This document shows positions 9,088-19,164 of a DNA stretch of 64,000 nt, piece after piece (the stretch's first letter is position 1; every line of letters begins with the position of its first letter). Source of the stretch: Streptomyces sp. B3I8 (GTDB lineage Bacteria; Actinomycetota; Actinomycetes; Streptomycetales; Streptomycetaceae); assembly GCF_030816915.1 (NCBI RefSeq), contig NZ_JAUSYN010000002.1:2617501-2681500 (forward strand), in the 5' to 3' direction. A model generated the notes under the pieces. The model was not told where the DNA came from. It saw nothing but the letters and a program-made list of their open reading frames with translations, and did no database searches. The position numbers were made by a program, and so were the translations under genes.

Positions 9088-9780
9088 TCACCACGGGAGG
9101 TTGCCGGACCGGTCGATGAACTGTCCCGTCGGCCCGTCCGGGCCGATCGTCGCGAGGGTGACGATGGGCTCCGCGCCGTCGGCGACGCTGTGTCCGAGAC
9201 CGCCGGTGAAGTCGGTCGCGGTCTGCCCGGGGTCCGCGGCGTTGACCTTCACGTCCTTCAGTTCCCTGGCGTACTGCGTCGTCAGCATCGTGACCGCGGC
9301 CTTCGAGGCGGAGTAGAGGGGCAGCGCGTACTGCGACTCGACCCGCGCCGGGTCCTGGGTCAGGCCGAAGGAGCCCATCCCGCTGGACACGTTGACGATG
9401 ACGGGGTGCGGGGACTTGCGCAGCAGCGGGAGGAAGGCGTGCGTGACGCGCACGACCCCGACGACGTTCACGTCGAGCACGGCGCTCATGTCGGACGCGG
9501 TGTACTCCTCGACGGGGCCGACCTTGCCGAGAACGCCGGCGTTGTTGACCAGGACGTCGATCGCTCCCTCCCGCGCGGCGACATCCGCGGCCGCGGCCCG
9601 GACCGAGGCGTCGTCGGTCACGTCGATCCGGACGAACCGGGCGCCGAGCGACTCGGCCGCGGCCCGGCCGCGCTCGGGGTCGCGGGCCCCGAGGAGGACG
9701 GTGTGTCCCGCCTCGACGAGGCGACGGGCGGTCTCGAAACCGAGGGACTTGTTCGCCCCGGTGACGAAGGTGGTGGTCAT
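9088..9780 (-). CDS. Short-chain dehydrogenase/reductase
   Basis: A classical SDR oxidoreductase of 230 residues using NAD(P)H on an unknown carbonyl or alcohol. It has the cofactor loop TFVTGANKSLGFETA at the N-terminus, NNAGVLG near residue 80, the catalytic Ser in VNVSSGMGSFG and the YSASKAA Tyr/Lys pair. The C-terminal segment NAADPGQTATDFTGG is typical of carbonyl-reductase-like SDRs. The start at 9780 follows a purine-rich GAGGAGCC. It lies 158 bp downstream of an XRE regulator on the same strand, which may control it. Confidence 0.9.
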   Translation of the reverse strand: MTTTFVTGANKSLGFETARRLVEAGHTVLLGARDPERGRAAAESLGARFVRIDVTDDASVRAAAADVAAREGAIDVLVNNAGVLGKVGPVEEYTASDMSAVLDVNVVGVVRVTHAFLPLLRKSPHPVIVNVSSGMGSFGLTQDPARVESQYALPLYSASKAAVTMLTTQYARELKDVKVNAADPGQTATDFTGGLGHSVADGAEPIVTLATIGPDGPTGQFIDRSGNLPW

Positions 9781-9938
9781 TGCGGCTCCTCCTGCTCCGG
9801 ACAGCACGGTCGTGCGCTGTTCACGCACTCCATGCTGGGTCTCGGGGAGGGCGGGCGGGAGCCACGGAACGTGCTGGTACCGCGCGTACCACCCGGCGGC
9901 CCGGCCGGCCGGGCCCCTACGGGGACCGTCCGGGACCC

Positions 9939-10787
9939 CTACGGGGACGCCTGAGAAGACATTTTCTGGACCCCGATGGCCGCGAGGAACTCGAGCTTGC
10001 CGCGGGCATCGGTGTCCGGCTGCGGCGTGAACACCACGAGGCGGAGGTTCGTGTCCTGGGTGTTGAGGATGTCGGAGGTCAGGGCGATGTCTCCGACATC
10101 CGGGTGCTCGACGAGTTTGTGCGCACTCTGGTGACCGCCCACTTCTCGCCGGCTCCACAGCTCACGGAACCGCGGACTGAGGTTCAGCCTCGACACCAGC
10201 GCCGCGAGGTCGGGATCGTCGGGGTACCTGCTCGTCGTCGCGCGCAGGTCGGCGACGAGGGACTCCTCGAACGCCGTCCGCTCGGCCGCCGTCTGCCGGA
10301 TCCGGGGCAGCTCGCCCAGGAACTGCCAGACCAGGACGTTGCGGTCGCCCACACCGCGGACCGTGGGATCGCCGAACGTGGCCGCGAACAGGGGATTCCA
10401 GTGCAGCAGCTGCCAGGTGGCGTCATAGATCGCCAGCGGGTTGCCGGCGAGCTGGTCCACGATCCGGTACAGGCTTTCCGGGACCATGCGCGGAACCCGG
10501 CTCGAACTCGCCGCGTGCCCCGCCATGCGCAAGAGGTGAGCGTGCTCGTCGTCGGACAGTCGCAGGGCACGCGCCAGGGCCGAGCAGACCTGCGCCGACG
10601 GCGTCGCCACCCGCCCCTGCTCCAGCCGGACGACGTACTCGACCGAGATGCCGGCCAGCGTCGCCAGCTCCGCCCGCCGCAGACCGGGGACCCGACGGGG
10701 CGAACCGTGCGCGAACCCCACCGCCGCGGGATCCAGCCGGTCCCGCCACGTCCGCAACGCGTCACCGAGTTGGTCCATACCCACCAT
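9939..10787 (-). CDS. XRE-family regulator with MmyB-like ligand-binding domain
   Basis: A DNA-binding regulator of about 282 residues. Residues 1-75 carry the helix-turn-helix (RRAELATLAGISVEYVVRLEQG, split by a turn). The C-terminal domain has the MmyB/MLTR-type signatures LAIYDATWQLLHWNPLF and DRNVLVWQF, believed to bind fatty-acid-like ligands, and HPDVGDIAL then LVVFTP near the end. Members usually control a neighbouring oxidoreductase or MFS gene, so the SDR downstream is the likely target. ATGs at 10787 and 10778 are both possible; 10787 has a GGGAGA just upstream. Confidence 0.88.
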   Translation of the reverse strand: MVGMDQLGDALRTWRDRLDPAAVGFAHGSPRRVPGLRRAELATLAGISVEYVVRLEQGRVATPSAQVCSALARALRLSDDEHAHLLRMAGHAASSSRVPRMVPESLYRIVDQLAGNPLAIYDATWQLLHWNPLFAATFGDPTVRGVGDRNVLVWQFLGELPRIRQTAAERTAFEESLVADLRATTSRYPDDPDLAALVSRLNLSPRFRELWSRREVGGHQSAHKLVEHPDVGDIALTSDILNTQDTNLRLVVFTPQPDTDARGKLEFLAAIGVQKMSSQASP

Positions 10788-10872
10788 TCTCCCGCACCCC
10801 CGCCCCACCGGGTGGCACGCCCTGCACCACGCAGCCTTCCCGCCCCGCCGGAACAGGCGGCCGTTCGCCCTG

Positions 10873-11079
10873 TCAGCGCCCGGCGGCATACGGCGGGAAG
10901 ACCGCCCAGGCGGCGGAAGTGAGGGGGAGGCGGGGCCGGTGGGGTTCTTGGAGTCGCGGACGAGAACGGCGAAGGGCGTGGGGGGCGACCTCGACGCAGT
11001 CGGGTCCGTCAGGTGTGCTGTGGCTGCTCGTCATCCACTCCAGCTCGGCGCTTTTTCCGCTGGATGGCTTGAGGCTCAT
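10873..11079 (-). pseudogene. DUF397 gene with two compensating frameshifts
   Basis: The frame reads ELEWMTSSHSTPDGPDCVEVAP and ends LTSAAWAVFPPYAAGR, both clear DUF397 ends. The middle instead reads HALRRSRPRLQEPHRPR. In the adjacent frame this middle is TPFAVLVRDSKNPTGP, the expected DUF397 core. One extra base in the G6 run at 10980-10985 and one missing base in the G4 run at 10932-10935 explain everything. The product is therefore full length but its core is scrambled. The ATG at 11079 overlaps the stop of the GntR fragment. It is either a decayed gene or two homopolymer sequencing errors. Confidence 0.75.
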
Positions 11080-11435
11080 GTCTTTCCCTCGAAGTTCCTC
11101 GACGAAGGCCGTGCGCCGCGGACAACCGTTGCGCCGTCCTGCGGCCGTTGGTCCAGTGCTTCCCGTACCGCGTCCAGCATGGTTTTACCGTCCGCGCCGA
11201 GCCGCTGTGCCTCGGCGATGAAACGCCCTGCCAGTTCGGCCAGTTCGGGGGGTGCGACTGGGCTCGGGGCGGGGGCGGGAAGCGTGGCCGCCACCCGCGT
11301 GCCCGCACCGCGACGGCTCGTGATCAGCGATGCTGCCTCCAGTTCGCGGTAGGCCCTTGCCACCGTTCCGGGAGCCAGGCCGAGGTCGGCGGCGAGTTGT
11401 CGTCCCGGCGGCAGGCGTTCGCGCTCCGGGAGCCG
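11076..11435 (-). pseudogene. GntR (YtrA-like) regulator fragment lacking its N-terminus
   Basis: The reading frame shows RLPERERLPPGRQLAADLG, then LAPGTVARAYRELEAASLI and a TSRRGAGTRVA wing, that is the second half of a GntR winged helix, followed by a short C-terminal tail ending NFEGKT. The first 25-30 residues of the DNA-binding domain are absent because the frame joins directly to a phosphotransferase fragment at about 11435. Translation from GTG at 11363 would lack the complete HTH. The end overlaps the DUF397 start by ATGA. Confidence 0.75.
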
Positions 11436-11622
11436 GAACGGCGGCGAGCGCGAGCACGGGCGGCTCGCGCCACAGGACCTCCGGGGTCGGGACCGGGGCC
11501 AGGGCCATTGCCTCGACCTCGACGTCGATGCGCTCCTGATCGGCGTCCACCTTCAGGAACACGTCACCGACGCGCAGCGTCGCACGCTCCGCATGGGCGA
11601 CGACGACTTCGACCTCGTCCAC
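11434..11622 (-). pseudogene. Aminoglycoside-phosphotransferase-like N-terminal fragment
   Basis: From a GTG at 11622 the frame reads MDEVEVVVAHAERATLRVGD, VFLKVDADQ and EVLWREPPVLALAAVP. I recognise this as the N-lobe start (nucleotide-binding Lys in FLKVDA) of Streptomyces APH/choline-kinase-type phosphotransferases. The match stops after about 63 residues, where GntR sequence begins in another frame. The catalytic HGD and metal-binding motifs are missing, so no kinase activity is expected. It sits 13 bp downstream of the RDD gene. Confidence 0.65.
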
Positions 11623-11635
11623 GGGCGGGCGACCG

Positions 11636-13208
11636 TCAGCCCGCCACGAACGTGTGCGCGGCCTTGTCGTGCCAGCACTGACGCCAGGGGCGGTCGAACA
11701 GGCCCCACAGGACCCCCACGATGCCGACCACCAGCAGGCCGAGAACGCTGTAGACGAGCCAGCGGCGCAGTGCCGCGCCGAAGGTCGGGGGCTCGAGTTC
11801 CTCGATGTCCCGGACCTGCAGCCCGCACAGCTTCTTGCCCAGCGTGCGGCCCCACTTGGCCGTCGGCAGCGCCTCGTACAGCGCGCCGAACACCAGGAGT
11901 ACCGCCAGCACGATCCCGGCGTACACCGACGTCGTGCCGTCCAGCAGCCAGACCGTGACCGTCTCGCCGGACTGCTTCGCCGCGTCGATCTTGTCGTTGA
12001 CGTGGTCGAGCCCCTTCGTTCCGAGGGGTACCGCCGCCGCGCCCGTGACCGCGCCGACGACCACCGTGTCGAGCAGCCGGGCCAGCAGTCGTCTGCCCAG
12101 GGCCGCCGGGCGGGCCTGGGAGCGGTCGCGGACGAGTGCCTGGAAGGGGTCCTCGACCACCGGTTTCCAGGGGGTCACCCGCTCGCCGTCGGTGCCGCCC
12201 GAGGCGGCCGGGCCGCCGGATCCGCCGGCCAGTTGGTGCACCTGCTGTGCCCAGGAGGGTTGTCCGCCGCCGGGGCCCGTGGTGACCGGGGAGGTCGAAG
12301 AGGGCTGAGAAGGCTGAGGAGACTGAGAGGTCGACTGCGCGTTCTGGCCCTGCGCGGGGACGGCCGCGGCGGGTGCGGCCGGTGTGGGGGCCGGAGGCAA
12401 GGCCGGTGTCGGCGCGGCCACCTGGCCCTGCTGCGGTACTCGTCCGGCCGGGGCGCTCGGGTCCGGGCCGAGGGCCTGGCGCGCCGCGGCCGAGCCGGCG
12501 TCGGGGCCGTCGCCCCGTCGCCTCCCCCGCCACCGCCTGCGGGGGGACCGGCCGGAAGCGCATGGTCCCCGGCGACTCGGCGGACGGCCCCTCCCCGCCG
12601 GCCTGCCGACGGAACACCATCGTGCCCTGCTGCGGCTCGGGTTCCGCGGGCGGGATCGTCGCCGTACCGTCCGCCCGGGTCGACCGGCCGCCCGGCTGGG
12701 CCGGGGGCGCGGACGCGTGCGGGACACGGGGATCGGCGGCCCCCGGGGCGCCCCACGAGACCTGGCGGTCCCGGTCGCCGCCGAAGCCTGACTGGTGGGT
12801 CCGGTCGGCCCCCCACGCCGAGGCCGGCTCGGGACGGCGCCCGTGCCGCGCGTCGGCGGGACCGTCGGCGGACTGCGACTGCGGCTGCGCACTCGGCTGC
12901 GGCTGCGCGGAGAGGGCTGCCGGCCCGGCCGCGGGGCCGCCGCCGACCGCGTCCTCCTCGTCGAAGAAGTGCGGGCCCGTCTCCTCCACCGAGGCCGGAG
13001 TCGGCGTCGGAGCCGGCCCCTGAGCCGGTACCGCCGGCGCGGCGCCTGGTGGCGGGGCGAGCGGGCCGCCGTCCGTCGGGGCCGGGCGGCTGGTGCCCGG
13101 CACCCACGTCGCACCGTTCCAGTACCGGACGTAGCCGGGGATGGACGGGTCCGGGTAGTACCCCTCGCGGGGCCTGTCGTCGCCGGGTGCCGGGGTTGGG
13201 GCGCTCAT
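11636..13208 (-). pseudogene. DUF2510-RDD membrane protein gene, frameshifted
   Basis: From ATG 13208 the first frame gives an N-terminal DUF2510 domain (YYPDPSIPGYVRYWNGATW) and a long Pro/Gln-rich linker with PGTMRFRPVPPQ. After the C4 run at 12513-12516 the family-like sequence continues in the next frame: linker, then an RDD domain (GRRLLARLLDTVVVGAV), hydrophobic segments, KWGRTLGKKLCGLQV and RQCWHDKAAHTFVAG. Removing one C from that run restores a single ORF of about 523 residues. The RDD part alone could be expressed only from an internal start. A sequencing indel and a real frameshift cannot be distinguished here. Confidence 0.8.
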
Positions 13209-13491
13209 GTCCGTGGTCCGGTATCTGCTCGGGGGGTCATCGGGGCCTCCACATCTCTATCAGAATCGACGCACATGACACCCCGGTCCGGCTGGACCCG
13301 GCCCTTAACGGACGACACCGCGCACGCCCTTTCCACACCTGGACCACATCGGTCGGATATTCCTCCCCCGACCCGCGTCATGCTCGTCACCTCCGGGCGC
13401 TCTCCCCCGTGCGCGGCCCCGGTCGGGGCAGGCGTGAGACGGGCGTACGGCAGGCACGCGCCGGGCGCGACGGGGAGAAGGGAAGCGATAC

Positions 13492-13929
13492 ATGGGGCAG
13501 CACGAGCATCTCACCGGGATCGAGCGGGAGTTGACACTGAGGCCGGTCCTCTCCCCCGAGCGGAGCGTCCCCGTGGCCACGCTGTTCGCGTACCGCGGCG
13601 AGGACCCGTACGCCGTCCACCTGACCTTCCACATCGGCTCCGTTCCTCCGATCCGCCGGACCTTCGCCCGGGACCTCCTCGTCGACGGGATCTTCCGCCC
13701 CTCCGGCCACGGCGATGTGCGGGTGTGGCCCGCGCGGGCGGAGGCTGGCGGCCGCCCCGCGTCCCGTTCCCCGATGTTCGCGCTCACCTCCCCCGACGGC
13801 GACGCCCTGCTCCGGGCCCCGGCGGATCCGGTGGCCGCCTGGCCGGAGCGGACGCTGCGGATCGTGCCGCCGGGTTCCGAGGGCGACCGGCCGGGGCTGG
13901 ACGACGATCTGTCCCAGCTGCCCGCTTGA
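13492..13929 (+). CDS. SsgA-like protein (SALP), sporulation/cell-division regulator
   Basis: A 145-residue member of the Streptomyces-specific SsgA family, whose members guide septum placement, cell-wall synthesis and spore separation. The family fold is visible in LFAYRGEDPYAVHLTFHIG, FARDLLVDGIFRPSGHGDVR and FALTSPDGDALLRAPADPV, followed by a DDDLSQL tail like that of SsgB. It diverges from SsgB in the N-terminal third, so I do not assign a specific paralog. The ATG at 13492 has GAAGGGAAG upstream. It converges on the FAD-oxidase gene with a 33-bp gap. Confidence 0.9.
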   Translation: MGQHEHLTGIERELTLRPVLSPERSVPVATLFAYRGEDPYAVHLTFHIGSVPPIRRTFARDLLVDGIFRPSGHGDVRVWPARAEAGGRPASRSPMFALTSPDGDALLRAPADPVAAWPERTLRIVPPGSEGDRPGLDDDLSQLPA

Positions 13930-13962
13930 ACGCGAGCGGGGAGCTCGAACGGCGCGTGGTGG

Positions 13963-15375
13963 TCAGAACAGTTTGCCGGGGTTGAGGATGCCCAGCGGGT
14001 CGAAGACCTGCTTGATACCGCGCTGCATCTCCAGTCCGACCGGCCCCAGTTCGCGGGCCAGCCATTCCTTCTTCAGGACGCCCACCCCGTGCTCCCCGGT
14101 GATCGTGCCGCCGAGTTCCAGGCCGAGCGCCATGATCTCGTCGAACGAGGCGCGGGCCCGCCGTGTCTCGTCGGGGTCGCGGGCGTCGAAGCAGACCACG
14201 GGGTGGGTGTTTCCGTCGCCCGCGTGGGCGCAGACGCCGATGGTCAGGCGGTGCCGTTCCGCGATGCGTTCGACGCCCTCGATCATGTCGCCGAGCCGGG
14301 AGCGGGGCACGCACACGTCGTCGATCATCGTCCGGCCCGTCGCCGCCTCCAGCGCGGGGAGCGCCAGGCGCCGCGCCTGGAGCAGGAGTTCGGACTCGGC
14401 GGCGTCCTCCGCCGGGACCACGGCGGTCGCGCCCGCCGCCTCGCACAGCGCGCCGACGGCGGCGAGGTCGGCCGCCGGGTCGGGGGTGTCGAACGCGGCG
14501 AGCAGCAGTGCGCGCGTCGACTCCGGCAGGCCCATGCGGGTCATCGCGTTGACCGCCCGGACCGTCGTGGCGTCCATCAGTTCGAGGAGCGACGGGACGT
14601 GGCCGCTCTCCATGATCCGGCACACCGCGTCGCTCGCGGCGGCCGAGGAGGGGAACTCGGCGGCGAGCGCGAGCTGCTCGGGCGGCTTCGGCTTCAGCGC
14701 CAGCACGGCCCGTACGACGACGCCGAGCGAGCCCTCCGAGCCGACGAAGAGGCGGGTGAGGTCGTAGCCGGCAACGCCCTTCGCGGTGCGGCGGCCGGTG
14801 CGCAGCAGACGGCCGTCGGCGAGGACGACGTCCAGGCCGAGGACGTACTCGGCGGTCACCCCGTACTTGACGCAGCACAGGCCGCCGGAGGCGGTGCCGA
14901 TGTTGCCGCCGATGGTGCAGGTCTCCCAGCTGGAGGGGTCCGGGGGGTAGTGCAGGCCGTGCGCGCCGACCGCGCGGGAGAGTGCGGCGTTGACGACGCC
15001 GGGTTCGACGACGGCGATGCGGTCGACGGGGTCGATCTCCAGGATGCGGTCCATCCGCACGAGTGACAGGACGAGGCAGCCGTCGGTGGCGTTGGCCGCG
15101 CCGGACAGGCCGGTACGGGCGCCCTGCGGGACGACGGGGACGCGCAACTCGGTGGCGGTGCGCAGGATGTGCTGGACGTGTTCGACGGTGCGGGGGAGGA
15201 CGACGGCGGCGGGGGTGCCGGAGGGGCAGAAGCTCGCCATGTCGTGGGCGTAGGTGGTGGTGATGTCAGGGTCGGTGAGGATCGCCTCCGGCGGGAGGGC
15301 GGTGCGGAGGCGGGCGAGGAGGGTGGTGGTCGTGGTCGCTTCGGCCTCGTGGGGTTCGGCTTCGGTGCGGCTCAT
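13963..15375 (-). CDS. FAD-linked 2-hydroxyacid oxidase/dehydrogenase (GlcD-like)
   Basis: A 470-residue flavoprotein of the vanillyl-alcohol-oxidase fold, oxidising a D-2-hydroxyacid such as D-lactate or glycolate. The FAD-binding loop is VPQGARTGLSGAANATDG with TIGGNIGTASGGLCCVKYG following. C-terminal active-site motifs are HAGDGNTHPVV and TITGEHGVGVLKKEWL. ATG 15375 (MSRTEAEPHEAE) gives the usual length, although the frame stays open far upstream. No iron-sulfur GlcF partner is adjacent, so it is probably a single-subunit D-lactate dehydrogenase-type enzyme. Confidence 0.9.
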   Translation of the reverse strand: MSRTEAEPHEAEATTTTTLLARLRTALPPEAILTDPDITTTYAHDMASFCPSGTPAAVVLPRTVEHVQHILRTATELRVPVVPQGARTGLSGAANATDGCLVLSLVRMDRILEIDPVDRIAVVEPGVVNAALSRAVGAHGLHYPPDPSSWETCTIGGNIGTASGGLCCVKYGVTAEYVLGLDVVLADGRLLRTGRRTAKGVAGYDLTRLFVGSEGSLGVVVRAVLALKPKPPEQLALAAEFPSSAAASDAVCRIMESGHVPSLLELMDATTVRAVNAMTRMGLPESTRALLLAAFDTPDPAADLAAVGALCEAAGATAVVPAEDAAESELLLQARRLALPALEAATGRTMIDDVCVPRSRLGDMIEGVERIAERHRLTIGVCAHAGDGNTHPVVCFDARDPDETRRARASFDEIMALGLELGGTITGEHGVGVLKKEWLARELGPVGLEMQRGIKQVFDPLGILNPGKLF

Positions 15376-15432
15376 GGGTCGAGGGTGGCATCGGGGGGTG
15401 GGGGTGGGAAGACGGGTGGGTGGGGGGTTCGG

Positions 15433-15539
15433 CTGGTTTTTTCGCCCCCGCCGCCCCTTCCCGATCCCGACCCCCCGGGGGGCAGGCCCCCGGACCCCCG
15501 AAAGATTGCGCAGTTCCCCGCGCCCCTGACACGCGCCCC
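15433..15539. repeat. Dispersed GC-rich intergenic repeat, copy 2
   Basis: Lies at the 3' end of the Lrp gene. On the minus strand it starts GGGGCGCGGGGAACTGCGCA and ends in a GGGCGGCGGGGGCGAAAAAA-type sequence. The arrangement and many words are shared with copies near 4.46, 31.85 and 41.78 kb. C-rich and G-rich halves can pair as a long hairpin. This GGGGCGCGGGGAACTGCGC element is, from memory, widespread between Streptomyces genes. Confidence 0.7.
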
Positions 15540-17283
<1,744 letters not shown>

Positions 17284-17315
17284 CCCGTCGAGGGGTCGGT
17301 GGTGAGGGGCTCGGT

Positions 17316-18116
17316 TCAGCAGCTGGGGACCGGGCCCTTGCCCTTCTCCAGGGCGACGAGTGCGGAGACCGCGCCCTTGAGGGTGGTCACCGGGACCAGC
17401 CGCAGCCCCTCGGGGAGTTCGGCGCCGGCGTCGGAGCACTCCGCCTTCGGCACCAGGAAGACGGTGGCGCCGTCGCGCCGGGCGGCCTGTGTCTTGAGCC
17501 CGACGCCGCCGACCGCGCCGACCTTGCCGCGCGCGTCGATCGTGCCCGTACCGGCGACGGTGCGGCCGCCGGTGAGGTCGCCGCCGCTGCCGTCGCCGTC
17601 CAGCTTGTCGATGATGCCGAGGGTGAACAGCAGGCCGGCGCTGGGGCCGCCGACGTCGGCCAGTTTCAGCGTGACGTCGACGTCCGAGGCGGACTTGTCC
17701 AGGTAGGCGAGGGCCGCCTTGGTGGCGTCGTCCTGCGACTCCTTCATCTCGGCGGCGTTGTGCCGCTCGATCTCCTTGACGTCGCCGCCGCCCGGGTAGA
17801 CCGAGTCGCGCGGCATCACCGCCCGGTCGGTGCGGAACCAGCCGTCGAGCACGTCGCCGAGCGAGACGTGCGCGTCGGGTCCGGTCGCCTCGATCGTCGT
17901 CATGCGCAGCTCGCCGGTGGTGCGGCGGGTGGGGGCGCCGGCGACGGTGATGACCGGGTCGCCCTTGTTCTCGCCGAGGACGTTCGCGGTCATCCCGGGC
18001 TGCGCCAGGGAGAACGGCAGCGGCGCGAAGCCCGCCGTGGCGAGCAGGGCCACGACGGGCAGGGCGCAGACGGCGAGGGCCCGGGGGCGCGTGAGGCGAG
18101 AGAGCACGGGGTTCAA
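17316..18116 (-). CDS. Membrane-anchored S16 (Lon-type) serine protease
   Basis: A 266-residue protein with an N-terminal signal anchor (RALAVCALPVVALLATAGFA) and an extracytoplasmic Lon-like proteolytic domain. The Ser/Lys dyad is visible: Ser in VGGPSAGLLFTLGI (about residue 160) and Lys in GKVGAVGGVGLKTQAA (about 210). Related YlbL proteins carry a PDZ domain between anchor and protease; here I see no clear PDZ, only a shorter region with SVYPGGGDVKE. It is convergent with hpd. Substrate is unknown; a role in envelope protein turnover is an inference. Confidence 0.85.
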   Translation of the reverse strand: MNPVLSRLTRPRALAVCALPVVALLATAGFAPLPFSLAQPGMTANVLGENKGDPVITVAGAPTRRTTGELRMTTIEATGPDAHVSLGDVLDGWFRTDRAVMPRDSVYPGGGDVKEIERHNAAEMKESQDDATKAALAYLDKSASDVDVTLKLADVGGPSAGLLFTLGIIDKLDGDGSGGDLTGGRTVAGTGTIDARGKVGAVGGVGLKTQAARRDGATVFLVPKAECSDAGAELPEGLRLVPVTTLKGAVSALVALEKGKGPVPSC

Positions 18117-18221
18117 TCTAACGTGACGCCGGTGGGCGGCGGCCGTGCGCCCGGTGCCGAGCGATCGTGCGGCGGGAAGCGCGCCTTGCGGTCTCCGGTC
18201 AGGGGGCTGTCCGGCCTCCGG

Positions 18222-18863
18222 TCAGCGGAGTGCCTCCGCCACCTCCCGGGCGGCGTCGACGACGCGGGTGCCGACCCGTTCGGGCACCGCGTCCGCGAGC
18301 ATGACCACCCCGACGCTGCCCTCGACCCCGGTGACACCGAGCAGCGGGGCCGCGGCACCGCTCGCCCCGGCCTCGAGTTCGCCGTGGGTGAGGGTGTAGC
18401 CGAGGTCGTCCGGCGGGGTGCGGCGGGCCGCGAGGATGGCCCGGCCGGCGGCGCCGCGGTCGAGGGGGTGACGGAAGCCGGCCCGGTAGGCGACGTGGTA
18501 GTCGGTCCAGGTCGGCTCGACGACGGCGACGGCCAGTGCCTCCGTCCCGTCGACGAGGGTGAGGTGGGCGGTGGCCCCTATGTCCTCGGCGAGCGAGCGG
18601 AGCGCGGGCAGTGCCGCCTCCCGTACCAGCGGGTGCACCTGGCGGCCCAGGCGCAGCACGCCGAGGCCGACGCGGGCGCGGCCGCCGAGGTCGCGGCGGA
18701 CGAGGGAGTGCTGTTCGAGGGTGGCGAGCAGCCGGTACACCACGGTCCGGTTGACGCCCAGTTTGGTGGACAGTTCGGTGACGGTCAGCCCGTGGTCGGT
18801 GTCGGCGAGCAGCTTCAGGACCTTCAGGCCCCGATCGAGCGTCTGGGATGTCTCCGCGGTCAC
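18222..18863 (-). CDS. IclR-family transcriptional regulator
   Basis: A regulator of about 213 residues. The N-terminal winged HTH reads LDRGLKVLKLLADTDHGLTV then ELSTKLGVNRTVVYRLLATLE. The C-terminal effector domain has GATAHLTLVDGTEALAVAVVE and HPLDRGAAGRAILAA. The GTG at 18863 is chosen because GAAGGAG lies 8 nt upstream and conservation starts with TAETSQTLDRG; an upstream ATG at 18920 would add an unsupported leader. No obvious metabolic target is adjacent on the same strand. Confidence 0.9.
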   Translation of the reverse strand: MTAETSQTLDRGLKVLKLLADTDHGLTVTELSTKLGVNRTVVYRLLATLEQHSLVRRDLGGRARVGLGVLRLGRQVHPLVREAALPALRSLAEDIGATAHLTLVDGTEALAVAVVEPTWTDYHVAYRAGFRHPLDRGAAGRAILAARRTPPDDLGYTLTHGELEAGASGAAAPLLGVTGVEGSVGVVMLADAVPERVGTRVVDAAREVAEALR

Positions 18864-19164
18864 GACGCCCACTCCTTCAGTGGTGAGGTCGGCGGGCCTC
18901 CGCGCCGGCGGTTGCGTCACCGAGTCCCGTCAGTGGCGCGCGTGAAGGCCGCCGATCGGCCGGCGGCCCGGGGTGTTCCGGACTCGAGTCGCTTCACGGC
19001 TGCGCTCCGCGGCTGCACTGCCACGGGGCGTGTGCGTAGCCGGGACAGTAGCGAAGCGGGTTCGCTGAGCGGAAGCCTCCGTCCAGAATCCGGGCATGAC
19101 CGGGGAGGGACGGGCAGGCTTTGTCCCTGTATGCCGCCCCGCCGCCGTCCCCTGACGGGGCGCG
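18864..19164. other. Intergenic region upstream of the IclR gene
   Basis: About 300 bases between the helicase stop and the IclR start, both on the minus strand. I see short inverted repeats such as GCCGCC/GGCGGC near 18950-18970 but no ORF with family resemblance, tRNA or clear promoter. Confidence 0.4.
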
